Source: JBBSNV01 sp964458605
GTDB lineage: Bacteria; Pseudomonadota; Alphaproteobacteria; Reyranellales; JAQSWP01
Direction: 5' to 3'
Assembly: GCA_964458605.1 (NCBI GenBank)
Contig: CAYWLS010000033.1
Span: forward strand, 1 to 37,212
Length of the DNA stretch: 37,212 bases
The notes beneath the pieces were generated by a model that was given only the letters and a program-made list of their open reading frames with translations, ran no database searches and was not told where the DNA came from. Of this stretch, positions 17,989 through 25,796 are shown one piece after another; the stretch's first letter is position 1, and each line of letters starts with the position of its first letter. The translations under genes were made by a program, and so were the position numbers.

Positions 17989-19662
17989 ATGAGCACCAAG
18001 ACGCACTACGAAGTGATCATCGTCGGCGCCGGCGTGGGCGGCATCTATCAGATCAAGCGCCTGACCGACATGGGCATCGACGCCACGGTGTTGGAATCCG
18101 GCGGCGATCTCGGCGGCACCTGGTACTGGAACCGCTATCCCGGCGCGCGCTTCGATTCAGAGAGCTACACCTATGGCTATTCCTTCTCCAAGGAACTGCT
18201 CAACGAATGGCACTGGAAGGAACGTTTCTCCAGCCAGCCGGAAAATTTGCGCTATCTGAATTTCGTCGCCGACAAGTTCGATCTGCGCAAGTACATGCAG
18301 TTCAATTGCAAGGTCGAGGCGGCGCATTACGACGAAGCGGCCGGTCTGTGGCGCGTCAAGACCAGCGACGGGCGCAGCCTGACCTGCCACTTCCTGATCC
18401 TGGCTCTGGGATTGCTGTCGGCGCCGACCCTGCCGCGGCTGGAGGGCATGGGCAGCTTCAAGGGCCAGTCGTTCCATACCTTCTATTGGCCGCACGAGCC
18501 GGTCGAACTGAAGGGCAAGAAGGTGGCCGTGATCGGCACCGGCGCCACGGCAATCCAGGTGATCGCCGAGATCGCCGACAAGGTCGGCGAGCTGACCGTG
18601 TTCCAGCGCCGGCCCAACTGGGCGGCGCCGCTCAACAACAGCCTGATCTCCGAGCAGGAGATGGCCGATATCCGCAGCCGCTACGACGAGATCTTCGCCG
18701 CCTGCGCCCGCAGCCCGGGTGGCTTCGTGCACGAGCCCGACCGCCGCGGCTTCTACGAGGTATCGCGCGAGGAGCGCCTGAAGCTGTGGGACAAGCTGTA
18801 CGAGGAACCCGGCTTCGGCATCTGGCTGGCCAATTTCCGCGAGATATTCACCGACGAAGCGGCCAACGCCGAGTTCTCCGAATACATCGCCGACCGCATC
18901 CGCCGCCGCGTCAAGGATCCCAAGACGGCGGAGAAGCTGGTGCCCAAGGATCACGGCTTCGGCGTGCAGCGCGTACCGCTCGAGACCCGGTACTACGAAG
19001 CCTACAACCACCCCAACGTGCATCTCGTCGACTTGCAGGAGACGCCGCTGGTGCGCGTGACGGAGACCGGCCTGCGCACCAGCGAGCGCGACTACGATTT
19101 CGACATCATCGTCTACGCCACCGGCTTCGATGCCATCACCGGCGCTTTCGACCGTATCGACATTCGCGGCACCGGCGGCCAGAAGCTGCGCGACAAGTGG
19201 ATCGATTCGTGTTCGACCTTCCTCGGCATGATGATCCACGGCTTCCCCAACCTGATGATGCCGTCGGGCCCGCAAAGCGGCTCGGCCTCGACCAATTTCC
19301 CGCGCGGCATCGAGACCGGGGTCGATTGGTGCACGGATCTGATGGAGTTCATGGCCAAGCACGGTTACACCCGCGCCGAACCGACCGCGGCGGCCGAGAC
19401 GCGCTGGACCGAGCACGTCAAGCAGATGTACGCCGTCATGCTGATGCGCAAGGCCAAGGGCTGGTTCACCGGCTACAACTCCAACGTGCCGGGGCACGAG
19501 GAGGGCAAGGTACGCTACTTCGTCTATAACGGCGGCGCCCCCAAGTTCCGCCAGCGCATCGAGGCGGTGGCCGCCGCCGACTACGAGGGCATCAGCTTCG
19601 ATTCCGGCGCCGCGCCCGGCGCGCGGGTGGCCGCCGGCGAAAAGCGCGCCGCCACCGGCTGA
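17989..19662 (+). CDS. Flavin-containing Baeyer-Villiger-type monooxygenase
   Basis: 557 residues, the size of type I Baeyer-Villiger monooxygenases, which use FAD and NADPH to insert oxygen next to a ketone. All markers are present: FAD Rossmann GAGVGG (13-18), the GTWYWNRYPGARFD motif (43-56), the BVMO fingerprint F157-K-G-x3-H163-x3-W167-P168, and the NADPH Rossmann GTGATA (183-188). Late motifs DIIVYATGFDAITGAF and MPSGPQSGSASTNFPRG match cyclohexanone/steroid monooxygenase relatives. The substrate is unknown. Start ATG 17989 gives MSTKTHYEVIIVGAG. It is convergent with an enoyl-CoA hydratase gene only 4 bp away. The 250 bp upstream hold no gene that I can see. Confidence 0.95.
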   Translation: MSTKTHYEVIIVGAGVGGIYQIKRLTDMGIDATVLESGGDLGGTWYWNRYPGARFDSESYTYGYSFSKELLNEWHWKERFSSQPENLRYLNFVADKFDLRKYMQFNCKVEAAHYDEAAGLWRVKTSDGRSLTCHFLILALGLLSAPTLPRLEGMGSFKGQSFHTFYWPHEPVELKGKKVAVIGTGATAIQVIAEIADKVGELTVFQRRPNWAAPLNNSLISEQEMADIRSRYDEIFAACARSPGGFVHEPDRRGFYEVSREERLKLWDKLYEEPGFGIWLANFREIFTDEAANAEFSEYIADRIRRRVKDPKTAEKLVPKDHGFGVQRVPLETRYYEAYNHPNVHLVDLQETPLVRVTETGLRTSERDYDFDIIVYATGFDAITGAFDRIDIRGTGGQKLRDKWIDSCSTFLGMMIHGFPNLMMPSGPQSGSASTNFPRGIETGVDWCTDLMEFMAKHGYTRAEPTAAAETRWTEHVKQMYAVMLMRKAKGWFTGYNSNVPGHEEGKVRYFVYNGGAPKFRQRIEAVAAADYEGISFDSGAAPGARVAAGEKRAATG

Positions 19663-19666
19663 ACGC

Positions 19667-20443
19667 TCAGGGCTTCCTGGCCGAGCGCCGGGCCAGGAAC
19701 GCCGTCACGCCAGCCTTGAAATCCGGCGTTTCGACCAGCGCCGCGGCGGTGTCGAGCTCCAGCGCCAGCCCCTCGTCGAAGCTCATGCCGCCGCCCAGGG
19801 TGATGGTGCGCCGGATCGCCGCCAGTGCGGCGGCCGATTTGCCGGCCAGTTGCTCGGCATAGGCCTGTACATGGGCGCGCAGCCGGTCCGGCGGCACGAC
19901 TTCGTCGACCAGGCCCCAGTCGAGCGCGGTCGGCGCATCGACCATCTGGCCGTCGTAGAGATAGCGGATGGCGCGCGAGCGGCCGAGCAGGCGGGCCAGC
20001 GCCTGGGTGGCGCCGACCGGCGGGATGAAGCCGATGGCGATCTCCGGCTGGCCCAGCCGGGCATCGGCGGCGGCGAAGCGCAGGTCGCAATGCAAGGTCA
20101 TCTCCAGCCCGCCGCCGACCGCCGTGCCGTTGATCGCCGCCAGCACCGGCTTGGGCGAATGGCGCAGCAACTGCACGACGCGGTGACATAGCGCCACCCA
20201 GCGGCGCATGTCGGCGGCGGCGATATCCCTGAAGTTCTGCAGATCGGCGCCGGCGCTGAAATAGCCGGGCAGGGCGCTGGCCAGCACGGCCACCCGGATC
20301 TGCGGATCGGCCAGTACCCGGTCGATCCGGTCATGGATGGCGGCCAGCATGCTCCAGTCGATGGCATTGACCGGCGGCCGATCGAACTCGATCCAGCCGA
20401 CCTGGTTGGCGATGCTGATGCCGACGCTGTCTGCCTGGACCAT
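19667..20443 (-). CDS. Enoyl-CoA hydratase/isomerase family protein
   Basis: 258-residue crotonase-fold protein. The oxyanion-hole segments are SAGADL (63-68) and NGTAVGGGLEM, and both catalytic acids of true hydratases are present, Glu114 (GGGLEM) and Glu134 (LGQPEIAIG). The usual IPGAGGTQRL is IPPVGATQAL here. This supports a real hydratase activity on an acyl-CoA, perhaps downstream of ketone or side-chain oxidation, but the substrate cannot be read. It is convergent with the BVMO and divergent from the VOC gene across a 206-bp spacer. Confidence 0.92.
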   Translation of the reverse strand: MVQADSVGISIANQVGWIEFDRPPVNAIDWSMLAAIHDRIDRVLADPQIRVAVLASALPGYFSAGADLQNFRDIAAADMRRWVALCHRVVQLLRHSPKPVLAAINGTAVGGGLEMTLHCDLRFAAADARLGQPEIAIGFIPPVGATQALARLLGRSRAIRYLYDGQMVDAPTALDWGLVDEVVPPDRLRAHVQAYAEQLAGKSAAALAAIRRTITLGGGMSFDEGLALELDTAAALVETPDFKAGVTAFLARRSARKP

Positions 20444-20524
20444 CGGTTCTGCCTTTCGCTTGGCGGCCCGCGGCCGCGCTGCACCGGTCGTCGGCTGCCC
20501 GGTCCGACTGATCGCGCCCCCGGA

Positions 20525-20551
20525 GAAATCCCGGAAATCACGGAAATCCCG
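20525..20551. repeat. Three tandem 9-bp repeats in a divergent spacer
   Basis: GAAATCCCG, GAAATCACG, GAAATCCCG in direct succession, between the leftward enoyl-CoA hydratase gene and the rightward VOC gene. They lie about 82 bp from the former's start and 99 bp from the latter's. Possible regulator half-sites; nothing ties them to a known protein. Confidence 0.5.
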
Positions 20552-20649
20552 GCGACGACGGTACAGCTTGGCGCGGAGGTCGCCGGCGCGCTAACATTTT
20601 CCTGGGGCCGCGCCATGCGGTCCGGCCAGGAAATGACAAGAGAGGAAAG

Positions 20650-21027
20650 ATGTTCTCGCATGTTTTTGTCGGCGCCAACGATGTCGCGGCGTCGAAGAAG
20701 TTCTACGACGCGGTGCTGGGCGCCATCGGCGTGCCCGAAGGAAAGACAGATCCCAAGGGACGGGTGTTCTATCGCACGCCGTCGGGCCTGTTCGGCCTCA
20801 CCAAGCCGATCGACGGCAAGCCGGCCACTCATGCCAATGGCGGCACGATCGGCTTCGCCTGCGACAGCCCGGAAAAAGTGAAAGCCTTCCACGATGCCGG
20901 CGTCGCCAATGGCGGCAAGAGCATCGAGGATCCGCCGGGCTGGCGCGAAGGCGGCACCAGCCGGCTCTACCTGGCCTATCTGCGCGATCCTTTCGGCAAC
21001 AAGATCTGCGCCATGCATCGCGGCTGA
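20650..21027 (+). CDS. VOC-family (glyoxalase/dioxygenase-like) protein
   Basis: 125-residue vicinal oxygen chelate fold protein. It opens with FSHVFVGANDVAASKKFYDAVLGAIG, has the central GTIGFACDSPEKVKAFHDAG repeat, and ends with YLRDPFGNKICAMHRG, the usual last strand. Potential metal ligands include His4; the terminal Glu of classical glyoxalase I (FE) is not evident, and KICAMH replaces it. Substrate unknown. RBS AGAGGAAAG lies just before ATG 20650. A short spacer then leads to tRNA-Gln on the other strand. Confidence 0.88.
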   Translation: MFSHVFVGANDVAASKKFYDAVLGAIGVPEGKTDPKGRVFYRTPSGLFGLTKPIDGKPATHANGGTIGFACDSPEKVKAFHDAGVANGGKSIEDPPGWREGGTSRLYLAYLRDPFGNKICAMHRG

Positions 21028-21177
21028 CAGCGCTGCTCTGCGTATTGGCATTTGGCCGCGGCGACTGGACTTCGCTCTGTTTGCGGAGGCGATTGCCGCG
21101 GCCACACTCGTTCGCCGGCGAAGTTGGGCGGCCTGTCGAAGGCGACGAGCTGTTTCCGGCCAGGCGACGAAGTGAGT

Positions 21178-21251
21178 TGGCTGGGGGACTAGGATTCGAA
21201 CCTAGACTGACGGGGTCAGAACCCGTAGTTCTACCGTTAAACTATCCCCCA
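21178..21251 (-). tRNA. tRNA-Gln (anticodon CTG)
   Basis: On the minus strand the cloverleaf folds completely. The acceptor TGGGGGA pairs with TCCCCCA, the D stem is GTTT/GAAC, and the anticodon stem is ACGGG/CCCGT with loop TTCTGAC (anticodon CTG, reading CAG). The T stem CTAGG/CCTAG encloses TTCGAAT, discriminator G follows, and CCA is encoded (21178-21180). Confidence 0.97.
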
Positions 21252-21450
21252 GCAGGGAATGGGCTTTTGGAGCCCGACACCGCTATGCGGTTTGAGCGGC
21301 AACGCGGCGTGCGGCCGGCTTGTATCACAGCCCGCACGCCGGCAACAAGTGGCTCGCGACCATCCGGTTTACTGTTCCTATAAGACCGATGCCGTGACGG
21401 CATAGCTGCTTTGTCAGCACTCTTTATCCCGGTCCCGTCGTTGGGTAAGA

Positions 21451-22554
21451 ATGGCGCAAAAGCGACCGACGTCAAACAGGGTCATGGAGCAACTGGCGAT
21501 GGCGCCCAATGCCGGCAACGGCGGCGACAGGGGCTGGCAGGCGGCGCGCGGCGCGGCCGAGGCAGCGCCGCTGTTTGCCGCCATCGATCTGGGCACCAAC
21601 AACTGCCGGCTGCTGGTGGCGCGCGCCCATGCCGTGCCCGGCAGCGGCTTTACCGTGGTCGACTCGTTCTCGCGCATCGTGCGGCTCGGCGAGGGGCTGG
21701 CAAATTCCGGCCGGCTTTCGGAAGCGGCGATCGCCCGCACCGTCGATGCGCTGCATGTCTGCGCCAACAAGATCGGCCGCTGGGGCGTCAGCCAGCAGCG
21801 CCATATCGCCACCGAGGCCTGCCGGCGCGCCGCCAACTGCCACAACTTCGTGGCTCATGTCGCGGCGCGCACCGGGCTGAAGCTGGAAATCATCCCGCCG
21901 CTGGAAGAGGCGCGTCTGGCCCTGGCCGGCTGCCTGGCGTTGATCGACCCGAGCTACGAGAAGGTGCTGCTGATCGATATCGGCGGCGGCTCCACCGAGG
22001 CGAGCTGGATCGAACGCGACGAGGACGGCGCGCCCAGCCTGGTCGATTCGGTTTCCCTGGCGTTCGGCGTGGTCAGCCTGTCCGAGCAGTTCGCCGGCCA
22101 CTGGTGCGGCGGCCGGCTCGATCGGCGCCGCTACGATGCGGTCGTGCAGGACGTCGCCGGCCAGCTTCAGCCTTTCGACCAGCGGCACGGCATCGCCGCG
22201 GCGATCGCTCGCGGCCAGGTGCAGATGATCGGCACCTCGGGCACGGTGACCACGGTCGCCGCCATCAATCTTGGCCTGCGACGCTACAACAGGAATGCGG
22301 TGGACGGCACCCGCATCGCCCGCGAGGCGGTCCACGAAGCCTGTCGCGGCCTGCTGGACATCGACCTGGCCGGCCTGGCGGCGCATGGCTGCATCGGGCC
22401 GGAGCGCGCCGACCTGGTGCTGGCCGGCTGCGCCATCCTGGAAGGCATCTGCGCGCTGTGGCCGACGACCTCGATAACCGTGGCCGATCGCGGCTTGCGC
22501 GAAGGCTTGCTGATGGACCTGATCCAGGCCGGTTACCGCAGCCAGCCGACATGA
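21451..22554 (+). CDS. ppx: Exopolyphosphatase / guanosine pentaphosphate phosphatase (Ppx/GppA)
   Basis: 367-residue member of the Ppx/GppA branch of the ASKHA fold, which hydrolyses inorganic polyphosphate and/or pppGpp. The phosphate-1 loop is AAIDLGTNNCRLLVA (about 43-57); RHIATEACRRAANC and LEEARLALAG follow (the latter with the catalytic Glu region). The phosphate-2 loop is LLIDIGGGSTEASW, and GTSGTVTTVAA is also typical. It is short, lacking the C-terminal HD domain of Escherichia coli Ppx, as is usual in alphaproteobacteria. The start is uncertain: ATG 21451 has a weak GGGTAAG, and ATGs at 21484 and 21499 also precede the first conserved strand. It overlaps rlmE by 4 bases (ATGA), an arrangement often seen in this class. 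Confidence 0.93.
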   Translation: MAQKRPTSNRVMEQLAMAPNAGNGGDRGWQAARGAAEAAPLFAAIDLGTNNCRLLVARAHAVPGSGFTVVDSFSRIVRLGEGLANSGRLSEAAIARTVDALHVCANKIGRWGVSQQRHIATEACRRAANCHNFVAHVAARTGLKLEIIPPLEEARLALAGCLALIDPSYEKVLLIDIGGGSTEASWIERDEDGAPSLVDSVSLAFGVVSLSEQFAGHWCGGRLDRRRYDAVVQDVAGQLQPFDQRHGIAAAIARGQVQMIGTSGTVTTVAAINLGLRRYNRNAVDGTRIAREAVHEACRGLLDIDLAGLAAHGCIGPERADLVLAGCAILEGICALWPTTSITVADRGLREGLLMDLIQAGYRSQPT

Positions 22555-23285
22555 GCCAGGGGCAGGGCCGCGGCGGCGGCGGCAAGGGCAGCGGCGGCAA
22601 GGGCGGCGGCAAGTTCACCGCCCGCGGCGTCACGGTGCGGGTCAAGACGGCGCGCAAGCGCACCGCCTCCTCGACCCGATGGCTGCAGCGCCAGCTCAAC
22701 GATCCCTATGTGGCAGCCGCCAGGCGCGAAGGCTATCGTTCGCGTGCCGCCTTCAAGCTCAGGGAGCTGGACGAACAGCTCCATCTTCTCAAGCCCGGCC
22801 AGCGCGTGATCGATCTGGGCGCGGCGCCGGGCGGCTGGACCCAGGTGGCGGTCGAGCGGGTCAAGCCGCAGCAGAGCGGCGGGCAGGTGATCGGCATCGA
22901 CCTGCTGGAAGTGCCGACCATTCCCGGCGCCACCGTGCTGCAGGGCGATTTCATGGCCGACGACGCGCCGGACCGGCTGCGCGAGCTGCTCGAAGGACCG
23001 GCCGACGTCGTGCTGTCGGACATGGCGGCCTCGGCCACCGGCCATACCCAGACCGATCATCTGCGCATCATGGCGCTGGCCGAGACGGCGCAGGATTTCG
23101 CCGAGCAGGTGCTGGCGCCGGGCGGCACCTTCGTCGCCAAGGTGCTGCGTGGCGGCTCCGAGCGCGATCTGCTGGAACGCCTGAAGCAGAATTTCGCCAA
23201 GGTCCGGCACATCAAGCCGCCCGCCAGCCGCTCCGACTCGGCGGAGATGTATGTGGTGGCGACGGGGTTTCGCGGCGGAAAGTGA
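22551..23285 (+). CDS. rlmE: 23S rRNA (uridine-2552 2'-O)-methyltransferase RlmE (FtsJ/RrmJ)
   Basis: 244-residue SAM-dependent methyltransferase acting on 23S rRNA U2552 in the 50S subunit. The catalytic tetrad K69 (RAAFKL), D157 (LSDMA), K197 (FVAKVLRG) and E232 (SAEMYVV) is complete, and the SAM loop is VIDLGAAPGGWTQ (86-98). A Gly/Lys-rich N-terminal extension (about 1-25) and the basic RVKTARKRT stretch are longer than in Escherichia coli and may help bind rRNA. The ATG is within the ppx stop (ATGA), implying translational coupling. Confidence 0.97.
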   Translation: MSQGQGRGGGGKGSGGKGGGKFTARGVTVRVKTARKRTASSTRWLQRQLNDPYVAAARREGYRSRAAFKLRELDEQLHLLKPGQRVIDLGAAPGGWTQVAVERVKPQQSGGQVIGIDLLEVPTIPGATVLQGDFMADDAPDRLRELLEGPADVVLSDMAASATGHTQTDHLRIMALAETAQDFAEQVLAPGGTFVAKVLRGGSERDLLERLKQNFAKVRHIKPPASRSDSAEMYVVATGFRGGK

Positions 23286-23300
23286 CTGCTTCACATTAAA

Positions 23301-23436
23301 AATCGTCACCCCGGTCAAGCCGCCGATGCGAGCCGGGCCTATCTATCAAAGGGTGGCGGCCGGCAAGGGGTGGCGGCCGGCTTTCGGCTCGGCATGGGTC
23401 CCGGGTCTCGCCTGCGGCTCGCCCGGGACGACGATT
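23301..23436. repeat. Composite palindromic dispersed element, copy 1
   Basis: Ends are AATCGTC (23301-23307) and GACGATT (23430-23436), a 7-bp terminal inverted repeat. The left part reads CGTCACCCCGGTCAAGC then GAGCCGGGCCTAT; the right part ATGGGTCCCGGGTCTCGC then GGCTCGCCCGGG. The centre holds a 14-bp direct repeat GGGTGGCGGCCGGC at 23351-23364 and 23368-23381. The same architecture recurs inverted at 35610-35736. It lies between convergent rlmE and aroQ and has no coding capacity. It may also act as their transcription-end structure. Confidence 0.7.
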
Positions 23437-23448
23437 CTTATCGCGATT

Positions 23449-23892
23449 TCAATTGCGCTCGATCATCTCCAGCAGCGCCCGCAGACCCAGCCCGTAGCCT
23501 TCGGGACCGAGTCCGGCAATTACCGCCGTCGCGACACCCGATACCAGCGAGTGGCGATACATATCCTCGCGGCGATGGATGTTGGAGATGTGCAGTTCCA
23601 GGATCGGCCCGGGGAACATCTTCAGTGCATCGACCAGCGGGATCGAGCGGAAGCTGAGACCGGCCGGATTGATCAGGATGCCGGCGGCGCCCAGGTCGAT
23701 GGCTTCGTGCACCCAGTCGACCAACTGGCCCTCGCGGTTGGACTGGTGGAAGCGCAGCGGCCGTTTGCCCGCTACCTTGCGGCACGCGGTCTCGATCTCG
23801 GCCAGGGTGGTGTGGCCGTAGATTGCCGGCTCGCGCTTGCCCAGGCGGTTGAGGTTGGGACCGTTCAGCACGAAGACGGGCTTCTGGGGCAT
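23449..23892 (-). CDS. Type II 3-dehydroquinate dehydratase, catabolic variant
   Basis: 147-residue flavodoxin-like fold enzyme of the AroQ family, converting 3-dehydroquinate to 3-dehydroshikimate. Most catalytic positions are kept: R20 and Y25 (KREPAIYG), N75 (INPAG), H101 (ELHISN), R108 (HRRED). Two parts of the active site differ: the normal NPGAYTHTS reads NPAGLSFRS, so the conserved active-site His is F81 and the adjacent Thr is R82. Last gene of the leftward quinate/shikimate operon, 18 bp after dctM. Its context is degradation (quinate to protocatechuate), not aromatic amino acid synthesis. The changes could alter substrate choice or lower activity; the family assignment is secure, the exact reaction less so. 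Confidence 0.85.
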   Translation of the reverse strand: MPQKPVFVLNGPNLNRLGKREPAIYGHTTLAEIETACRKVAGKRPLRFHQSNREGQLVDWVHEAIDLGAAGILINPAGLSFRSIPLVDALKMFPGPILELHISNIHRREDMYRHSLVSGVATAVIAGLGPEGYGLGLRALLEMIERN

Positions 23893-23910
23893 TGCCGATC
23901 CTTGTTTGCC

Positions 23911-25212
23911 TCAGCCGGTGTAGCCGAACAGTCGCGGCAGGAATAGTACTGTTTCGGGGACGAAGGTGATCGCGATCAGCGCCGCGATCAGCGCCAGCAG
24001 GAAGGGACCGATCTCTTTGACGATGCTGCGGATCGGCACTTCGGCAATGCGCGTCATGACGAACAGCAGCAGCCCGTAGGGCGGTGTGATCAGTCCGATC
24101 ATGATGTTCACCACCACCATCACGCCGAAATGCACCATGTCGATATGCAGCGCGTGAGCGGTGGGAATCAAAGCCGGCACCACCACCAGCAGGATGGTGG
24201 TGCCCTCCAGCAGGCAGCCCAGCAACAGCAGCAATATGTTGACCAGGATCAGGAAGCCGATCGGCGAGAGCTGCCATTGGGTCAGCAGCACCCGCACGCT
24301 GTCGGGGATGTTCTCGACGGTCACCACATAGTTGAAGACCAGCGCGCCGGCGATCAGCATGCCGATGCCTGCAGACGTGCGAGCGCCTGTCAGCAGGGCG
24401 CGATAGAAATCGCGCCAACTTACGCTGCGATACAGGAAGACCGAGACCAGCAGAGCATAGGCACCCGCCATGGCGGCGGCCTCGGTTGGTGTGGTGATGC
24501 CGGTATAGATGCAGGCCAGCAGCACCACCGGCATCAGCAAGGTGGGCAGCGCACGCCAGGCGATGCACGGGATCTGCCGCAGCGGCGTCGGCGGCTCGAC
24601 CGGGAAATTCTCGCGCCGGGCACTGCGCGCCACCATGGCCATAAGCGCCAGGCCCATCAGCAGACCGGGAATGACGCCGCCCAGAAACAGGTAGCCGATC
24701 GAGGCGTTGGAGACCAGCGCGTAGACGATCATCGGGATCGACGGCGGGATGATCGGGCCGATCACGGCGGTGGCGGCGGTCAAGGCGGCGGCGTAGCTCG
24801 GCCGGTACTTGCCGTTGGCCGTCATCATGACCTGCATCATCTTGCCCGGGCCGGCGGCATCGGCGATCGCCGAACCGGACATGCCGGCGAAGATCACCGC
24901 CTGCAGGATGTCGACATAGGCCAGCCCGCCGCGGAACCGTCCGACGATGGCGTTGCAGAAGCCCAGCAGCCGTTCGGTCATCGAGCCGACGCTCATCAAT
25001 TCGGCCGACAGCACGAACAGCGGCACGGCCAGGATCACCTCGCTGGAATACATGCCGTTGAGGATCTGCTCCGCCGCGGTGCCGATATCGAGATGGGCCA
25101 GCGCCAGGTAGAGCACCGAAGCGGCGATCATGGCGTGGCCGATCGGCAATCCCAGAAGGGCCAGGACCGTCAGGCCGACGATGCTGAGCGAGAAAGGGCT
25201 GGCGAAATTCAC
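23911..25212 (-). CDS. dctM: TRAP transporter large permease, DctM subunit
   Basis: 433-residue polytopic inner-membrane protein with about 12 hydrophobic segments, the ion-coupled transport subunit of a TRAP system. Typical strings are GLPIGHAMIAAS, VPLFVLSAELMS, AGMSGSAIADAAGPGKMM, VIGPIIPPSIPMIVYALVS, TPTEAAAMAGAYAL and GLITPPYGLLLFV. The start is taken as GTG 25212 because it overlaps the dctQ stop (GTGA) and gives the normal DctM length; an open frame reaches 25572 but that part is antisense-like to dctQ in another frame. It works with DctQ and DctP, predicted to import quinate or shikimate given the flanking enzymes. Confidence 0.94.
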   Translation of the reverse strand: MNFASPFSLSIVGLTVLALLGLPIGHAMIAASVLYLALAHLDIGTAAEQILNGMYSSEVILAVPLFVLSAELMSVGSMTERLLGFCNAIVGRFRGGLAYVDILQAVIFAGMSGSAIADAAGPGKMMQVMMTANGKYRPSYAAALTAATAVIGPIIPPSIPMIVYALVSNASIGYLFLGGVIPGLLMGLALMAMVARSARRENFPVEPPTPLRQIPCIAWRALPTLLMPVVLLACIYTGITTPTEAAAMAGAYALLVSVFLYRSVSWRDFYRALLTGARTSAGIGMLIAGALVFNYVVTVENIPDSVRVLLTQWQLSPIGFLILVNILLLLLGCLLEGTTILLVVVPALIPTAHALHIDMVHFGVMVVVNIMIGLITPPYGLLLFVMTRIAEVPIRSIVKEIGPFLLALIAALIAITFVPETVLFLPRLFGYTG

Positions 25213-25724
25213 TGCCGGGGCTCCGGCATTTCGTCGGGCGGCAGGTCGTGGGCCGGTGGCGGCGGCCCGAAAACGGCGCGCCAGCACAGCCACAGATAGC
25301 GCGCCAGGATGGCGACGATGAAGACGAGATAGATGCAGTAGACCCAGTCGAGCCGCAGTTTCATGTAGGCCGATTTCTCGACCTTCATGAACGAGACGTA
25401 GTCTGCCGCGCCGGGCAGGGAGAGGCCGTACAGCGCGATCAGGCCGATCGACGCCAGCAACAGCATGACGCGCTGCGCCTTGCGCCCGACCGCGCCGTAG
25501 ATCAGGTCGAAGCGGATTTCCTCGCTTTCGCGCGTGACGAAGGCGGCGCCGAACAGCACCAGCCAGATCCACAGCATGACGCTCAGTTCGCTGGTCCAGC
25601 CGGTCGACCAGTCGGTCAAATAGCGGAAGGTGATCTGCAGCAGGAAGGCCGCGAACATCGCTCCCAGCATGGCGGCCAGGACGTTTTCGGCACGACGATG
25701 GAGGAAGGCGCCCAGCCCGGACAT
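25209..25724 (-). CDS. dctQ: TRAP transporter small permease, DctQ subunit
   Basis: 171 residues, four hydrophobic segments (about 15-31, 47-64, 83-105, 127-150), the standard DctQ topology. Family features are LLQITFRYLTDWSTGWTSELSVMLWIWLVLFGAAFVTRESEEIRFDLIY, seen here as the usual R-Y-x-TDW, W-x-SEL and the conserved F-x-RE pattern. It stabilises DctM and links it to the binding protein. A strong hairpin stands between dctP and this gene, and its stop overlaps the dctM start by 4 bases. Confidence 0.94.
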   Translation of the reverse strand: MSGLGAFLHRRAENVLAAMLGAMFAAFLLQITFRYLTDWSTGWTSELSVMLWIWLVLFGAAFVTRESEEIRFDLIYGAVGRKAQRVMLLLASIGLIALYGLSLPGAADYVSFMKVEKSAYMKLRLDWVYCIYLVFIVAILARYLWLCWRAVFGPPPPAHDLPPDEMPEPRQ

Positions 25725-25748
25725 GATGTGACTTCGCCGTTGAAACGC

Positions 25749-25788
25749 AAAAAGGCGATCGCGGGCCGGCGCGGACGCGCCGACCCGC
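25749..25788 (-). terminator. Hairpin between dctP and dctQ, likely attenuator
   Basis: On the minus strand a 12-bp stem (25788-25777 with 25772-25761, one G-U pair) closes a 4-nt loop and is followed 7 bases later by TTTTT (25753-25749). It lies 8 bases after the dctP stop. Partial termination here would give more binding protein than permease, a common pattern in binding-protein operons. Confidence 0.6.
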
Positions 25789-25796
25789 CGCTCACG

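Noticed and set aside
23301..23436. Insertion sequence remnant
   Set aside because: No transposase sequence in any frame and the element is too short; a REP/MITE-like repeat is more likely.
25213..25572. N-terminal extension of DctM into the dctQ region
   Set aside because: Extension is Arg-rich shadow sequence of dctQ; GTG 25212 with stop overlap gives the normal DctM length.
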